This document shows, piece after piece, positions 43,120-51,713 of a DNA stretch of 64,000 nucleotides. The notes beneath the pieces are model-generated. The model ran no database searches. It was not told the DNA's origin and was given only the letters and a program-made list of their open reading frames with translations. Made by a program: the position numbers and the translations under genes. How positions within the stretch are numbered: the stretch's first letter is position 1; the number at the start of each line of letters is the position of its first letter. Origin of the DNA: Streptomyces brasiliensis (GTDB taxonomy: Bacteria; Actinomycetota; Actinomycetes; Streptomycetales; Streptomycetaceae); contig NZ_BMQA01000039.1 of the NCBI RefSeq assembly GCF_014647875.1, positions 1-64,000 on the forward strand, written 5' to 3'.

Positions 43120-44343
43120 ATGGCACGACTGCGACAGGAAGTCGACCCCGACGAGGCAGGGCTGGACGCGAAGGCGCTCGACCGCCTCGACCAGCACTTC
43201 GCCCACTACGTCGACGCGGGGCGGCTGCCCGGCTACCTGGTGGCCGTGGCACGCGGCGGCCGGGTCGCCCACCTCACCGCACACGGCCACCGCGACCGCG
43301 CGGCCGGTCTGCCCGTGGAGCCGGACACGCTGTGGCGGATCTACTCCATGACCAAGCCGGTCACCTCGGTCGCCGCGCTGATCCTGGTGGAGGAGGGCAG
43401 GCTGTCCCTGGACGACCCGCTCGAGCGGTATCTGCCGGTCTTCGCCGAGCCGCGGGTGTACGAGAGCGGTTCCGGGAGTGAGGTACGGACCAGACCGGCC
43501 GACGGGCCGATCCTGATCCGGCATCTGCTCACGCACACGTCCGGGCTGACCTTCGGCTTCTACTACTCCCATCCCGTCGACGCCCTCTACCGCGCCGCCG
43601 GCCTGGAGTCGTCCGTGCCGCCCGGCGCGGACCTCGCCGAGACCATGGACGTGTACGCCCGGCTGCCGCTGCAGTTCGAGCCGGGCACGCAGTGGAACTA
43701 CTCGGTCGCCTCCAACGTCCTGGGCCGGGTCGTGGAGGTGGTGTCCGGGCAGCCCCTGGACGAGTTCTACGCCGAGCGGATCTTCCGCCCGCTGGGCATG
43801 ACGGACGCGGGCCTCCACATCGTGCCCGAACAGGCAGGCAGGCTCTCGGAGTTGTACGGCGAGACCGAGGACGGCGGCATCGAACCGATCCCCGGGCTGC
43901 CCCTGCGCGGCCGGCCCCGCTTCCTGTCCGGCAGCGGCGGCATGGTCGCCACGGCGTACGACTACCACCGCTTCGCCGAAATGCTGCGCCGGGGCGGCGA
44001 GTTGGACGGTACCCGGCTGCTGAGCCGGGACTCGGTCGCCCTGATGACCCGCAACCACCTGCCCGGCGGCGCCGACCTGCGTGCGTTCGGTGCCCCGGCC
44101 CATCAGGAACCCGGCAACGACGGCGTCGGCTTCGGCCTCGGCGTCTCCGTGGTGATCGACCCGGAGCGCACCGCGGCCCCGTCCGGACTCGGCACGTACG
44201 GCTGGAGCGGTGTGGCCACGACGACGTTCTGGGTGGACCCGGGCCGCGACCTCACCGTGCAGTTCATGACCCAGGTGCGGCCGAAGACGCTGAAGGTGTT
44301 CCCGGAGCTGAAGCGGCTGGTGCACGAGGCCGTCGTGGAGTGA
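43120..44343 (+). CDS. serine hydrolase of the beta-lactamase/class C esterase family
   Basis: 407 residues from ATG with AGGAGAG just upstream. The SxxK motif is Ser76-Met-Thr-Lys79 and the YxN-like motif is Tyr194 in WNYSVAS, giving a complete active site. There is no signal peptide, so it is probably an intracellular esterase (EstB/LovD-like) rather than a true beta-lactamase. The C-terminal GWSGVATTTFWVDP region carries the third (H/W-x-G) motif. Substrate unknown. Confidence 0.85.
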   Translation: MARLRQEVDPDEAGLDAKALDRLDQHFAHYVDAGRLPGYLVAVARGGRVAHLTAHGHRDRAAGLPVEPDTLWRIYSMTKPVTSVAALILVEEGRLSLDDPLERYLPVFAEPRVYESGSGSEVRTRPADGPILIRHLLTHTSGLTFGFYYSHPVDALYRAAGLESSVPPGADLAETMDVYARLPLQFEPGTQWNYSVASNVLGRVVEVVSGQPLDEFYAERIFRPLGMTDAGLHIVPEQAGRLSELYGETEDGGIEPIPGLPLRGRPRFLSGSGGMVATAYDYHRFAEMLRRGGELDGTRLLSRDSVALMTRNHLPGGADLRAFGAPAHQEPGNDGVGFGLGVSVVIDPERTAAPSGLGTYGWSGVATTTFWVDPGRDLTVQFMTQVRPKTLKVFPELKRLVHEAVVE

Positions 44344-44364
44344 CCCGCGTTCGCCGGCCGGGGC

Positions 44365-44398
44365 GCGGGCGGAACCATCGGTCCGAGGAGCCGCCCGC
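44365..44398. terminator. hairpin between convergent hydrolase and ribA genes
   Basis: GCGGGCGG (44365-44372) pairs perfectly with CCGCCCGC (44391-44398) across an 18-nt loop. It sits 21 bp after the hydrolase stop and just before the stop of convergent ribA. Confidence 0.5.
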
Positions 44399-44404
44399 CG
44401 GACG

Positions 44405-45079
44405 TCAGGACCAGTGCGCCACCGCGTCCAGATGCGGCAGGCGGTGGTCGAGGCGCTCCCGCTTGGTCCGCAGGTACCTGATGTTGTTCTCGCACGGCGG
44501 GATCAGCAGCGGCACCTCCTCGGCGACCTGGATGCCGTGCCGGAGCAACGCCTCACGCTTGCGCGGGTTGTTGGACATCAGCCGTACGGAGCGGACACCC
44601 AGGTCGCGCAGGATCTCGGCGGCGACGCCGTAGTCCCGGGCGTCGACCGGCAGCCCGAGCGCCAGGTTCGCCTCGACGGTGTCCAGGCCCTCCGCCTGCA
44701 GGGCCATCGCGCGCAGCTTGGCGAGCAGGCCGATGCCGCGGCCCTCGTGCCCCCGCAAGTACACGACGATGCCGCTGCCTTCGGCGACGACCGCGCGCAG
44801 CGCCGACGCCAGCTGGTCGCCGCACTCGCAGTGCTGGGAGCCGAAGGCGTCGCCGGTGAGGCACTCCGAGTGCAGCCGGGTCAGTACGTCCTCGCTGCCG
44901 ATCTCGCCGTACACCAATGCCACTTGCTCGTCACCGCGGTCGTGGTCCAGGTAGCCGATCGCCTGGAATTTCCCGTACACGGTGGGCAGCGGGGCATTCA
45001 CGACGCGTTCCACACCCGTACGCCGGGCCGCTTTGCGCGGTGCCTGCTTCTCGCCCAGTACGCCAACTTTTTCTGTCAT
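44405..45079 (-). CDS. ribA: GTP cyclohydrolase II, Met-variant likely to give the formylated pyrimidine
   Basis: Opens the imidazole ring of GTP. 224 residues from ATG with AGGAA upstream. Zinc cysteines are Cys73, Cys84 and Cys86 (SECLTGDAFGSQHCECGD), and the catalytic RGHEGRGIGLL is at 109-119. At position 125 there is Met (KLRAMALQ) where riboflavin-pathway enzymes have Tyr (RAYALQ). In S. coelicolor a paralogue with this change is known to release 2-amino-5-formylamino-6-ribosylamino-4(3H)-pyrimidinone 5'-phosphate without deformylation. It lacks the fused RibB domain and sits outside any rib operon, divergent from a creatininase-family gene 38 bp away. A role outside riboflavin synthesis is inferred. 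Confidence 0.88.
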   Translation of the reverse strand: MTEKVGVLGEKQAPRKAARRTGVERVVNAPLPTVYGKFQAIGYLDHDRGDEQVALVYGEIGSEDVLTRLHSECLTGDAFGSQHCECGDQLASALRAVVAEGSGIVVYLRGHEGRGIGLLAKLRAMALQAEGLDTVEANLALGLPVDARDYGVAAEILRDLGVRSVRLMSNNPRKREALLRHGIQVAEEVPLLIPPCENNIRYLRTKRERLDHRLPHLDAVAHWS

Positions 45080-45117
45080 GATCTGATTCCTAAGCAGAGA
45101 CGAAAGGCCGTGAAAAG

Positions 45118-45906
45118 ATGAGTGGTTCGGGAGCGAGCACGGCGCGTACGGCGACGCACCATCTGGTGCCGGCGGACACCGCGGAGGACGTACGGACGCG
45201 GGGGGCGGGCGTCTCACCACAGGTCGCCGTCCTTCCCGTCGGGAGCTTCGAACAGCACGGCCCGTTCCTTCCGCTCGCGACCGACACGCTCGTCGCCTGT
45301 GCCATCGCCCGGGAGATCGCCGCGGCGCACCCGGTGCACCTTCTTCCTCCTGTGACGATCGCCTGCTCGCACGAACATGCCGCCTGGCCGGGCACCGTCA
45401 GCATCTCCGCCGCGACCCTTCATGGGGTGGTACGGGACATCGCCGCGTCGCTGCGCTTCTCCGGCGTGGACGCGCTCGTCGTGGTCAACGGCCACGGCGG
45501 CAACTACGTGCTGGGCAACGTGGTCCAGGAGGCGTCCGCGCGCGGGGAGCGGATGGCGCTGTTCCCGGCCCCGGAGGACTGGGAGACGGCGCGGCAGCGG
45601 GCGGGCGTCGTGACCTCGCTGCTCACCGACATGCACGCGGGGGAAATCGAGACCTCGATTCTGCTGCACGCTCATCCCGAATTCGTCCGCCCTGGTTACG
45701 AGTCCGCCGATTTCACCGCGGACGACCGCCGTCATCTGCTCACCCTGGGAATGTCCGCCTATACCGAATCGGGTGTCATCGGCCGTCCTTCCCTGGGATC
45801 GGCGGAAAAGGGAAAACATCTGCTGGCGAGCCTCACCGAATCCTTCGCAGCGTATTTCACCCTGCTCACCTCCGGGGAGGGTGCGGTAGCGGAATCCACG
45901 AACTGA
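45118..45906 (+). CDS. creatininase-family amidohydrolase, candidate formamide deformylase
   Basis: 262 residues. The metal-site residues of the creatininase family are present: Glu45-Gln-His47, Asp56, His126 in NGHGGN, and Glu176 in DMHAGEIE. Members include creatininase, MftE and archaeal ArfB, which removes the formyl group from the GTP cyclohydrolase III product. Being divergent from a cyclohydrolase expected to leave that formyl group on, it is the obvious candidate to finish the hydrolysis. The pair is 38 bp apart and must share a promoter region. Its last 148 bp overlap the convergent membrane-protein gene. Confidence 0.8.
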   Translation: MSGSGASTARTATHHLVPADTAEDVRTRGAGVSPQVAVLPVGSFEQHGPFLPLATDTLVACAIAREIAAAHPVHLLPPVTIACSHEHAAWPGTVSISAATLHGVVRDIAASLRFSGVDALVVVNGHGGNYVLGNVVQEASARGERMALFPAPEDWETARQRAGVVTSLLTDMHAGEIETSILLHAHPEFVRPGYESADFTADDRRHLLTLGMSAYTESGVIGRPSLGSAEKGKHLLASLTESFAAYFTLLTSGEGAVAESTN

Positions 45907-46946
45907 CCCGGCTTTGCGCGCAGCGCGCCGTACCAGCGGACGACGAGCACCGCGAGTCCGGGCAGGCTCGCCGCGAAGCTCAGCACGCCGTACACGACGG
46001 CGGTCGCGAGACCGGTGCTCGCGCCGAGGCCGGCGGCGGCGAACGCCCAGGCCGTGACGCCCTCGCGCGGGCCGAAACCCCCGACGTTCAGCGGCAGTCC
46101 CATGGCGACCAGGGCGAGGACCGCGATCGGCAGCAGCGCCGACACTCCGGCGCTGGATCCGGCGACCCGGGCCGCTACGACGAACATCGAGAGGTGCCCG
46201 GCCAGGACGACGGCCGAGGACAGCGTGACACCGGGCCAGTTGGCGCGGGACAGCAGCCCGCGACGGGCCTCGGCGAGGGTACGGCTCAGGGCGCCACCGC
46301 GCTGGTCCGAGGGGGCGCGGTTCATCCGGACGGCGAGGTACACGGCGAGCGCGCCCGCCGCGGCGAGCGCCGCCAACGGGGCGAAGTCGCGGGCGTCGTC
46401 CCGGACCGGGGACGGCAGGGACAGCAGCACCACGGAGCCGACGACGGTCAGCGCGACCTGTCCGGCGACCCGCTCCAGCACGACGGCGCGTACGCCACGC
46501 CCGAGGTCACCGGCGCTCTGCCCGTGCCGCACCGCCCGGTGCACGTCGCCCAGAACACCACCGGGCAGGGCAGCGTTCAGGAACAGCGCGCGGTAGTAGT
46601 CGGCCACGGCCGGCCCGATCGGCAGCCGGAGCCGCAGCCCGCGGGCCACCAACTGCCAGCGCCAGGCGCTGAACACGGTGGTGACGACGCCGGTGCCGAC
46701 GGCCGCGAGCAGGACTGGGACGTCGATCCGCGCGAGGCCGTCCAGGAAGACGCCGGTACCGAGGCGCCAGAGGAGGAGGGCGAGGATGGCGGTTCCGGTG
46801 ACGGTGCCGAAGTGGGTGCGGAGGGCTCGGTTGTCGAGGAGGGGGCGGAGGGCGGTGCGGATACGCATGGAGGTGGACGGGGCTGCTGCGGTGACGGTGC
46901 GGGTCGTACCGGGCCTCGCCTCGGCCGCGACCGTCTGCGCGCTCAT
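45759..46946 (-). CDS. LPG-synthase-TM/UPF0104 flippase-like membrane protein
   Basis: 395 residues, with about eight hydrophobic segments from 45 to 345 and the family motifs ALPGGVLGDVHRAVRHG and LPLNVGGFGPREGVTAW. This domain is the membrane half of lysyl-phosphatidylglycerol synthases and is also found alone beside glycosyltransferases, where it is thought to move lipid-linked compounds. The start ATG overlaps the methyltransferase stop (ATGA). The C-terminal 50 residues run 148 bp into the opposite-strand creatininase gene and look unlike the family. Transport role is inferred. Confidence 0.82.
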   Translation of the reverse strand: MSAQTVAAEARPGTTRTVTAAAPSTSMRIRTALRPLLDNRALRTHFGTVTGTAILALLLWRLGTGVFLDGLARIDVPVLLAAVGTGVVTTVFSAWRWQLVARGLRLRLPIGPAVADYYRALFLNAALPGGVLGDVHRAVRHGQSAGDLGRGVRAVVLERVAGQVALTVVGSVVLLSLPSPVRDDARDFAPLAALAAAGALAVYLAVRMNRAPSDQRGGALSRTLAEARRGLLSRANWPGVTLSSAVVLAGHLSMFVVAARVAGSSAGVSALLPIAVLALVAMGLPLNVGGFGPREGVTAWAFAAAGLGASTGLATAVVYGVLSFAASLPGLAVLVVRWYGALRAKPGQFVDSATAPSPEVSRVKYAAKDSVRLASRCFPFSADPREGRPMTPDSV

Positions 46947-47983
46947 GACGGCGTCCCGTCCGTCGGCCGGACCAGGGCGAGCAGGTCGCTGTGGTGGACG
47001 ACGACGTGCAACTCGCCGGCCTCGCACGCGGCCAGCCGCTCCCGGACATACCGGTCGGCGGGTTCCCGTAGCTCCGGCCGCTGTTCCACGGCCGCTCCGA
47101 CCCACCCGCGCAGCCACTGGGCGGTCAACGCGGCTTCGTCCGGCCCGAGGTGCCAGGCACTGGGATGGACCTCGACCGTGGCCCCGCGGTCGGCGAAGGC
47201 CTCGCAGGCCACGGTGACCGCGTCGGGGCCGAGCATTCCGGTACGCCGCTGGTGGGCGTTGAACGCGTCCGTGATCTCGGCGTCCAGCGGATCGGACGGG
47301 GTGAGTTCGACGCGTCCGGCGACGGAGAGCGTCAGCAGGGCCGGGCACCCGGCGCCCACACAGGCGCCGGCGAGCGTCTCGACCTCCGCGCGGGTGAGGA
47401 CGTCGAGCAGTGCGGAGGCGGTCACCAGGGAGGCTCCGGCCAGCGCGTCCGGGGTCAGCCGGGCGACGTCACCGCGCCGGGTCTCCACGCTGACACGGCT
47501 GCCGTCGGCGGCGGCACGCGGGGAGGCTACGGCAGCGAAGTGCAGCAGGTAAGGATCGCGGTCGTGCAGGACCCAGTGCTGGGCGCCGTCCAGACGGGGC
47601 GCCAGCCAGCGGCCCATGGAGCCGGTACCGCAGCCCAGGTCGTGCACGACGATCCCACCCGAACGGCCCGCGCCCCGTGGCAGATCGGCGAGCCGGATCC
47701 GCAACGGGTCGAGCAGATCGAGTGACCGGGCGGCGGCGTCGGCTCCTTCCCGCAGCTCCAGCCACTCGGGCGCGTACCGCGGCGGCTCCTCGGGCATGCT
47801 CTCCCGCAGCCGCAGGGTGGGCCGCTCACCGGGACGGGGGGCGGGGCCGGCTCCGGCGATGACCTCCGAGGAACCCCCCGCCGCGCTCTCCGTCACGTAT
47901 GACACCCCCTTCGTCTTCGCGTCCGTCACGTCCTTCGGCCCCGGCTGAGCGGGAAGCGCCCGCCTCGTGGTCGTCTTCCTCAT
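46943..47983 (-). CDS. SAM-dependent methyltransferase
   Basis: 346 residues. An unstructured Pro/Ala-rich N-terminus (1-85) precedes a class I methyltransferase fold with motif I VVHDLGCGTGSMGRWL (about 121-136) and an acidic motif II near VLHDRDPYLLHF. Both ends overlap neighbours by ATGA, upstream with the glycosyltransferase and downstream with the membrane protein, so translation is coupled. The methyl acceptor is unknown; it may be a sugar, a pyrimidine/pterin moiety or a lipid head group in this cluster. Confidence 0.82.
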   Translation of the reverse strand: MRKTTTRRALPAQPGPKDVTDAKTKGVSYVTESAAGGSSEVIAGAGPAPRPGERPTLRLRESMPEEPPRYAPEWLELREGADAAARSLDLLDPLRIRLADLPRGAGRSGGIVVHDLGCGTGSMGRWLAPRLDGAQHWVLHDRDPYLLHFAAVASPRAAADGSRVSVETRRGDVARLTPDALAGASLVTASALLDVLTRAEVETLAGACVGAGCPALLTLSVAGRVELTPSDPLDAEITDAFNAHQRRTGMLGPDAVTVACEAFADRGATVEVHPSAWHLGPDEAALTAQWLRGWVGAAVEQRPELREPADRYVRERLAACEAGELHVVVHHSDLLALVRPTDGTPS

Positions 47984-49173
47984 GCCGCCCTCCGGGGTTC
48001 GTCGGGGAGCCTCTGCAGGACTCCGGCCAGGCTGCGGGCCGTGGTGGCCCAGCCGTCGAGCGCCGCGCGACGGCCGCGGGCGGCGGCCTTGAGGCGGCGG
48101 CGTACGTCGGCCTCGCCGAACCAGCCGCGCAGTTCCGCCGCGAGCGCGGCGGGGTCCTCCGGCGGGACGAGGATGCCGGGCACCCCGCCGTCGGGCGCGC
48201 GGCCGAGGGCCTCGGGCAGCCCGCCGACGTCGGTCGCGAGGACCGGGATGCCGCGCGCGAGGGCCTCGGTCACCGCCATGCCGTACGTCTCGGCGTACGA
48301 CGTGAGCACCATCAGGTCGGCGGCGGCATAGCTGGCGTCGAGGTCGGCGCCGGAGCGGGGCCCCGCGAGGTGCAGGCGGTCCGTCAGGCCGTACGTCTCG
48401 ATCAGCGACCGCAGATGCGCGACGTACTCGGGGTCGTGCCCGAGCCCGCCCACGCAGACGCAGCTCCACGGCAGGTCCCGCACCGCCGCCAGGGCCTCCA
48501 CCAGCCGGTGCTGTCCCTTGCGCGGCGTCACGGCGGCCACGCACAGCAGGTGCGAGACGCCGTCCCCGCCGGACGCGAGAGGCGCGATGTCGGCGCCCGG
48601 CGCGGCGACATGGACCCGCTCGGGCGCGAGGCCGTGGTGGGAGACGAGGCGCCGTACGGCCCAGTCGCTGGTGGCGACCACGGCAGGCACCGCCCGCAGG
48701 GCGGCCCGCTCCCTGGCGTCGAGGTCGGCCGCCACCGACGGATCGAGACCGGTCTCGTCACCGAGCGGAAGATGCACGAGGACGGCCAGGCGCAGCCGCC
48801 CGGCCTCCGGCACGACGGCCTCCGGGACCCCGCACGCGACCAGGCCGTCCAGCAGCACCACGGACCCGTCCGGCAACTCCCGTAACGTCCGGCCGAGTTC
48901 GTCACGGTCGGCGCGCGCGGGCCGGGGCCAGGTCCCGTCGACGACGTGCCGTACGACCTCCCACCCGAATCCCGGCAGATCGAGGCAGACCCGCCGGTCG
49001 TAGGCGTTGCCGCCGCTCGGCGTGGCCGGGTCGTCGACGCCGCCCGGCATGACGAAGTGCACGGTGCGCAGGGACATGGGGATGATCCCGACGTTCTCGA
49101 GGCCGGAGGGCTGGGCGGGCACATAGGTCAGGGAACGCGCGGGCGAGCTCTGGCCGATGGTCGTGTCGGTCAC
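47980..49173 (-). CDS. GT4-family glycosyltransferase
   Basis: 397 residues with the GT-B fold. The donor-binding C-terminal half has VAAVTPRKGQHRLVEAL and the Ex7E motif AETYGMAVTEAL, typical of nucleotide-sugar GT4 enzymes. No membrane anchor is predicted; it is likely peripheral at the membrane. It overlaps the pterin-synthase-like gene upstream and the methyltransferase downstream by ATGA. The acceptor may be the cluster's own lipid or pyrimidine/pterin product; this is inference. Confidence 0.88.
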   Translation of the reverse strand: MTDTTIGQSSPARSLTYVPAQPSGLENVGIIPMSLRTVHFVMPGGVDDPATPSGGNAYDRRVCLDLPGFGWEVVRHVVDGTWPRPARADRDELGRTLRELPDGSVVLLDGLVACGVPEAVVPEAGRLRLAVLVHLPLGDETGLDPSVAADLDARERAALRAVPAVVATSDWAVRRLVSHHGLAPERVHVAAPGADIAPLASGGDGVSHLLCVAAVTPRKGQHRLVEALAAVRDLPWSCVCVGGLGHDPEYVAHLRSLIETYGLTDRLHLAGPRSGADLDASYAAADLMVLTSYAETYGMAVTEALARGIPVLATDVGGLPEALGRAPDGGVPGILVPPEDPAALAAELRGWFGEADVRRRLKAAARGRRAALDGWATTARSLAGVLQRLPDEPRRAA

Positions 49174-49568
49174 AGGGCACGCTCGTAACTCGCCCAGGCG
49201 ACGTGCGACTCGTGCAGGGTGACCGCGATGCCCGCGAGCCCTTTGGCGCCCTCGCCCAGCGCGCCCTTCTCGATCCGCTCGGCGAGGCGGTCGGCGATGA
49301 CCTTGGCCAAGAACTCCGTGGAGGTGTTGACGCCGGCGAAGTCGGGCTCGTTGTCGAGGTTCCGGTAGTTCAGCTCACTGACGACCGCGCCGAGTTCCTG
49401 CGTGGCCAGTCCGATGTCGACGACGATGTTGTCGTCGTCCAGCTGCTCGCGGCGGAATGTCGCGTCCACGAGGAACGTGGCGCCGTGCAGCCGCTGCGCG
49501 GGCCCGAACACCTCGCCGTGGAAGCTGTGGGCGATCATGATGTGATCACGGACGGTGATGCTGAACAA
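49170..49568 (-). CDS. 6-pyruvoyltetrahydropterin synthase homologue with altered active site
   Basis: 132-residue T-fold protein from TTG (FSITVRDHIMIAHSFHG follows). It aligns with PTPS/QueD, but of the three zinc histidines only His14 and His28 remain; the third is Ala30 (RLHGAT instead of RLHGHT). The catalytic Cys is also absent (GPAQRLHG rather than GHKCGRLHG). The pterin-anchoring Glu near residue 120 (TLHESHVAW) is retained. A homologous S. coelicolor structure is reported to lack zinc and the triad yet keep a pterin-like pocket. It therefore probably binds a GTP-derived ring but does other chemistry, or none. Confidence 0.85.
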   Translation of the reverse strand: MFSITVRDHIMIAHSFHGEVFGPAQRLHGATFLVDATFRREQLDDDNIVVDIGLATQELGAVVSELNYRNLDNEPDFAGVNTSTEFLAKVIADRLAERIEKGALGEGAKGLAGIAVTLHESHVAWASYERAL

Positions 49569-49751
49569 CGGACGACCCTCCAGGTGCGGCGCGTCTGGCC
49601 CCCGGCCGATCCTTGTCTGTGCCTGTCTGTTCCCTGCCGGGGATGCCGTGTAGTACGGCTCTTCGCATTCCTGTGTTCAGCCGTCCCGCACCCTTTTTCT
49701 CAGGTCAGGCCGTCTTGCCGTAGGGGACGCGCCGTCTCGCCGTACCGTCGG

Positions 49752-50741
49752 TCACTCGCCGGTGTCGTACCGGACCCGGTGGCAGAGGGCCGGAATCTCA
49801 CCGGAGGCCAGCTTGGGCATGACGTCCGGCAGCTCGTCGAACGCGCTCTCCCCGGTGATCAGGGCGTCCAGCGCCGGGTCGCCGAGCAGGTCGAGGGCGA
49901 GGGCGAGCCGGTCTGCGTAGGTACGGCTCGCGCGGCGGGCCGGGGAGACGGAGCCGACCTGGCTGCTGCGGACGGTCAGGCGCCGGGAGTGGAAGGCCTC
50001 GCCGAGCGGGAGGGACACGCGCCGGTCGCCGTACCAGCTCAGTTCGAGGACGGTGCCCTCGGGGGCGAGGAGTTCGAGCGACCGGGCGAGGCCCTGTTCG
50101 CTGGCGCTGGCGTGCACGACCAGGTCGCAGTCGCCGAGGGCGTCGGCGGGCGAGGCGAAGTCGACGCCGAGGGCGTGGGCGGTCCTGGCGCGGGCGGGGT
50201 CGGCGTCGACGAGCTGGAGCCGCACGCCGGGGAAGCGGGCGAGCAGCGCGGCGACGGAACACCCGACCATGCCCCCGCCCACAACGGCGATCCGGTCCCC
50301 GACGAGGGGCGCGGCGTCCCAGAGGGCGTTGACGGCGGTCTCCACGGTCCCGGCGAGAACGGCCCGCGCCGAGGGCACGCTCTCCGGCACCACGGTCACG
50401 GCACTCACCGGAACGACGTAACGGCTCTGATGTGGATAGAGACAGAAGACGGTACGCCCGACGAGCGAGCCAGGCCCTTCCTCCACTTGGCCGACACTGA
50501 GGTACCCGTACTTCACGGGCGCGGGAAAGTCACCGTCCTGGAACGGCGCCCGCATGACGCCGTATTGGCTCTCGGGAACGCCCCCGCGGAAGACGAGTGT
50601 CTCGGTCCCCCGGCTCACACCCGAGAAAAGCGCACGCACCACGACATCGCCCTCGCCGGGGTCCGGAAGGGTGACGTCGCGGAGCTCGCCATGGCCCGGT
50701 GAGCTGAGCCAGAACGCGCGCGCGGAGCGGTTCATCGGCAT
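49752..50741 (-). CDS. MDR-family zinc-type alcohol dehydrogenase-like protein
   Basis: 329 residues. The GroES-like N-terminal domain (about 1-125) has the GVSRGTETLVF substrate loop, and the Rossmann domain has VVGGGMVGCSVAALL (about 152-166). The cysteine/histidine ligands of catalytic and structural zinc seen in true alcohol dehydrogenases are not evident, so it may be an NAD(P)H reductase of the BchC-like group. It is read towards the pterin-synthase-like gene with a 183-bp gap and is divergent from the CDP-alcohol phosphatidyltransferase gene. An ATG two codons downstream may be the real start. Confidence 0.8.
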   Translation of the reverse strand: MPMNRSARAFWLSSPGHGELRDVTLPDPGEGDVVVRALFSGVSRGTETLVFRGGVPESQYGVMRAPFQDGDFPAPVKYGYLSVGQVEEGPGSLVGRTVFCLYPHQSRYVVPVSAVTVVPESVPSARAVLAGTVETAVNALWDAAPLVGDRIAVVGGGMVGCSVAALLARFPGVRLQLVDADPARARTAHALGVDFASPADALGDCDLVVHASASEQGLARSLELLAPEGTVLELSWYGDRRVSLPLGEAFHSRRLTVRSSQVGSVSPARRASRTYADRLALALDLLGDPALDALITGESAFDELPDVMPKLASGEIPALCHRVRYDTGE

Positions 50742-50842
50742 CCTCCTGAACGATCGGGAAGTGGTTCACGTACGGAGATGTGCACAGGCCGCGCACAGTA
50801 CGCGGCGTTGATCGACTCTGTCACTCGGCCGGAGGATGTGCG

Positions 50843-51607
50843 GTGGCCCTGAACAACACGTACGACGCGAGGCCGGTCCAGCAGGAGACGGCGGTGGGAG
50901 CGGGCGTCCAGATCCTGCTCCTCGCCCTGCTCGGCACGGCGATCGGCATGGGCCCGGCGGGCTGGCTCACGGGCCTGGCCTTCGCGTTCGCCACCTGGGC
51001 GGTCCTCTCGTGGGCCCTGCACCGCTCCGGACTGCGCACCTTCGGCCCGGCGAACCGGGTCACACTGGGCCGGGCCGTCCTGGTGGGCGGTGTGACGGCA
51101 CTGGTGGCGGACTCCTTCGAAAGCTCACCGCCGGTGACGCTCTTCGTGGGCCTCACAGCGGTCGCCCTGATCCTCGACGGGGTGGACGGCAAGGTGGCCC
51201 GCCGCACGGGCACGTCGACGCCCCTGGGCGCCCGCTTCGACATGGAGGTCGACGCGTTCCTGATCCTGGTCCTGAGCGTGTACGTGTCGATGCAGCTGGG
51301 TGCGTGGGTGCTGCTGATCGGCGCAATGCGGTACGCGTTCGTGGCGGCGGCCCGGGTGGCCCCGTGGCTGAACGCTCCGCTACCCCCGTCGTTCGCCCGG
51401 AAGACGGTGGCGGCGATACAGGGTGTGTGCTTGCTGCTGGCGGCATCACAGCTGCTGCCGGGGCTGGTGAACTTCACGGTGGTGCTGGGGGCCCTGGCAG
51501 CGCTGGTGTGGTCGTTCGGGCGGGATGTGGGGTGGCTGTGGGGGGCTTCGCGGGTGAGGGTGCCGGAGGCGCCGGTAGAGGACGCGCTGGAGTTGGCGGG
51601 GCGGTGA
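50843..51607 (+). CDS. CDP-alcohol phosphatidyltransferase
   Basis: 254-residue integral membrane enzyme from GTG with GGAGG upstream. The signature DG-x2-DG-x2-AR-x8-G-x3-D-x3-D is complete at about 112-137 (DGVDGKVARRTG and GARFDMEVD). About six hydrophobic segments. Members join a CDP-activated lipid or sugar alcohol to a second alcohol, making phospholipids or similar phosphodiesters. Position in this cluster suggests a phospholipid-like product with an unusual head group. Divergent from the MDR gene, about 100 bp apart. Confidence 0.88.
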   Translation: MALNNTYDARPVQQETAVGAGVQILLLALLGTAIGMGPAGWLTGLAFAFATWAVLSWALHRSGLRTFGPANRVTLGRAVLVGGVTALVADSFESSPPVTLFVGLTAVALILDGVDGKVARRTGTSTPLGARFDMEVDAFLILVLSVYVSMQLGAWVLLIGAMRYAFVAAARVAPWLNAPLPPSFARKTVAAIQGVCLLLAASQLLPGLVNFTVVLGALAALVWSFGRDVGWLWGASRVRVPEAPVEDALELAGR

Positions 51608-51713
51608 CTGGCGCTCCATCAGCTGAGGACAGCGCTCGGATCGAGAACTGATCCGGATCCGTGATCCTTGCTTCGTGTCATCTGGGCCATCCGGGAAAAG
51701 CGAGTTCCCCGTC

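Noticed and set aside
45080..45117. FMN riboswitch before ribA
   Set aside because: The spacer to the divergent gene is only 38 bp, far too short for the conserved RFN element.
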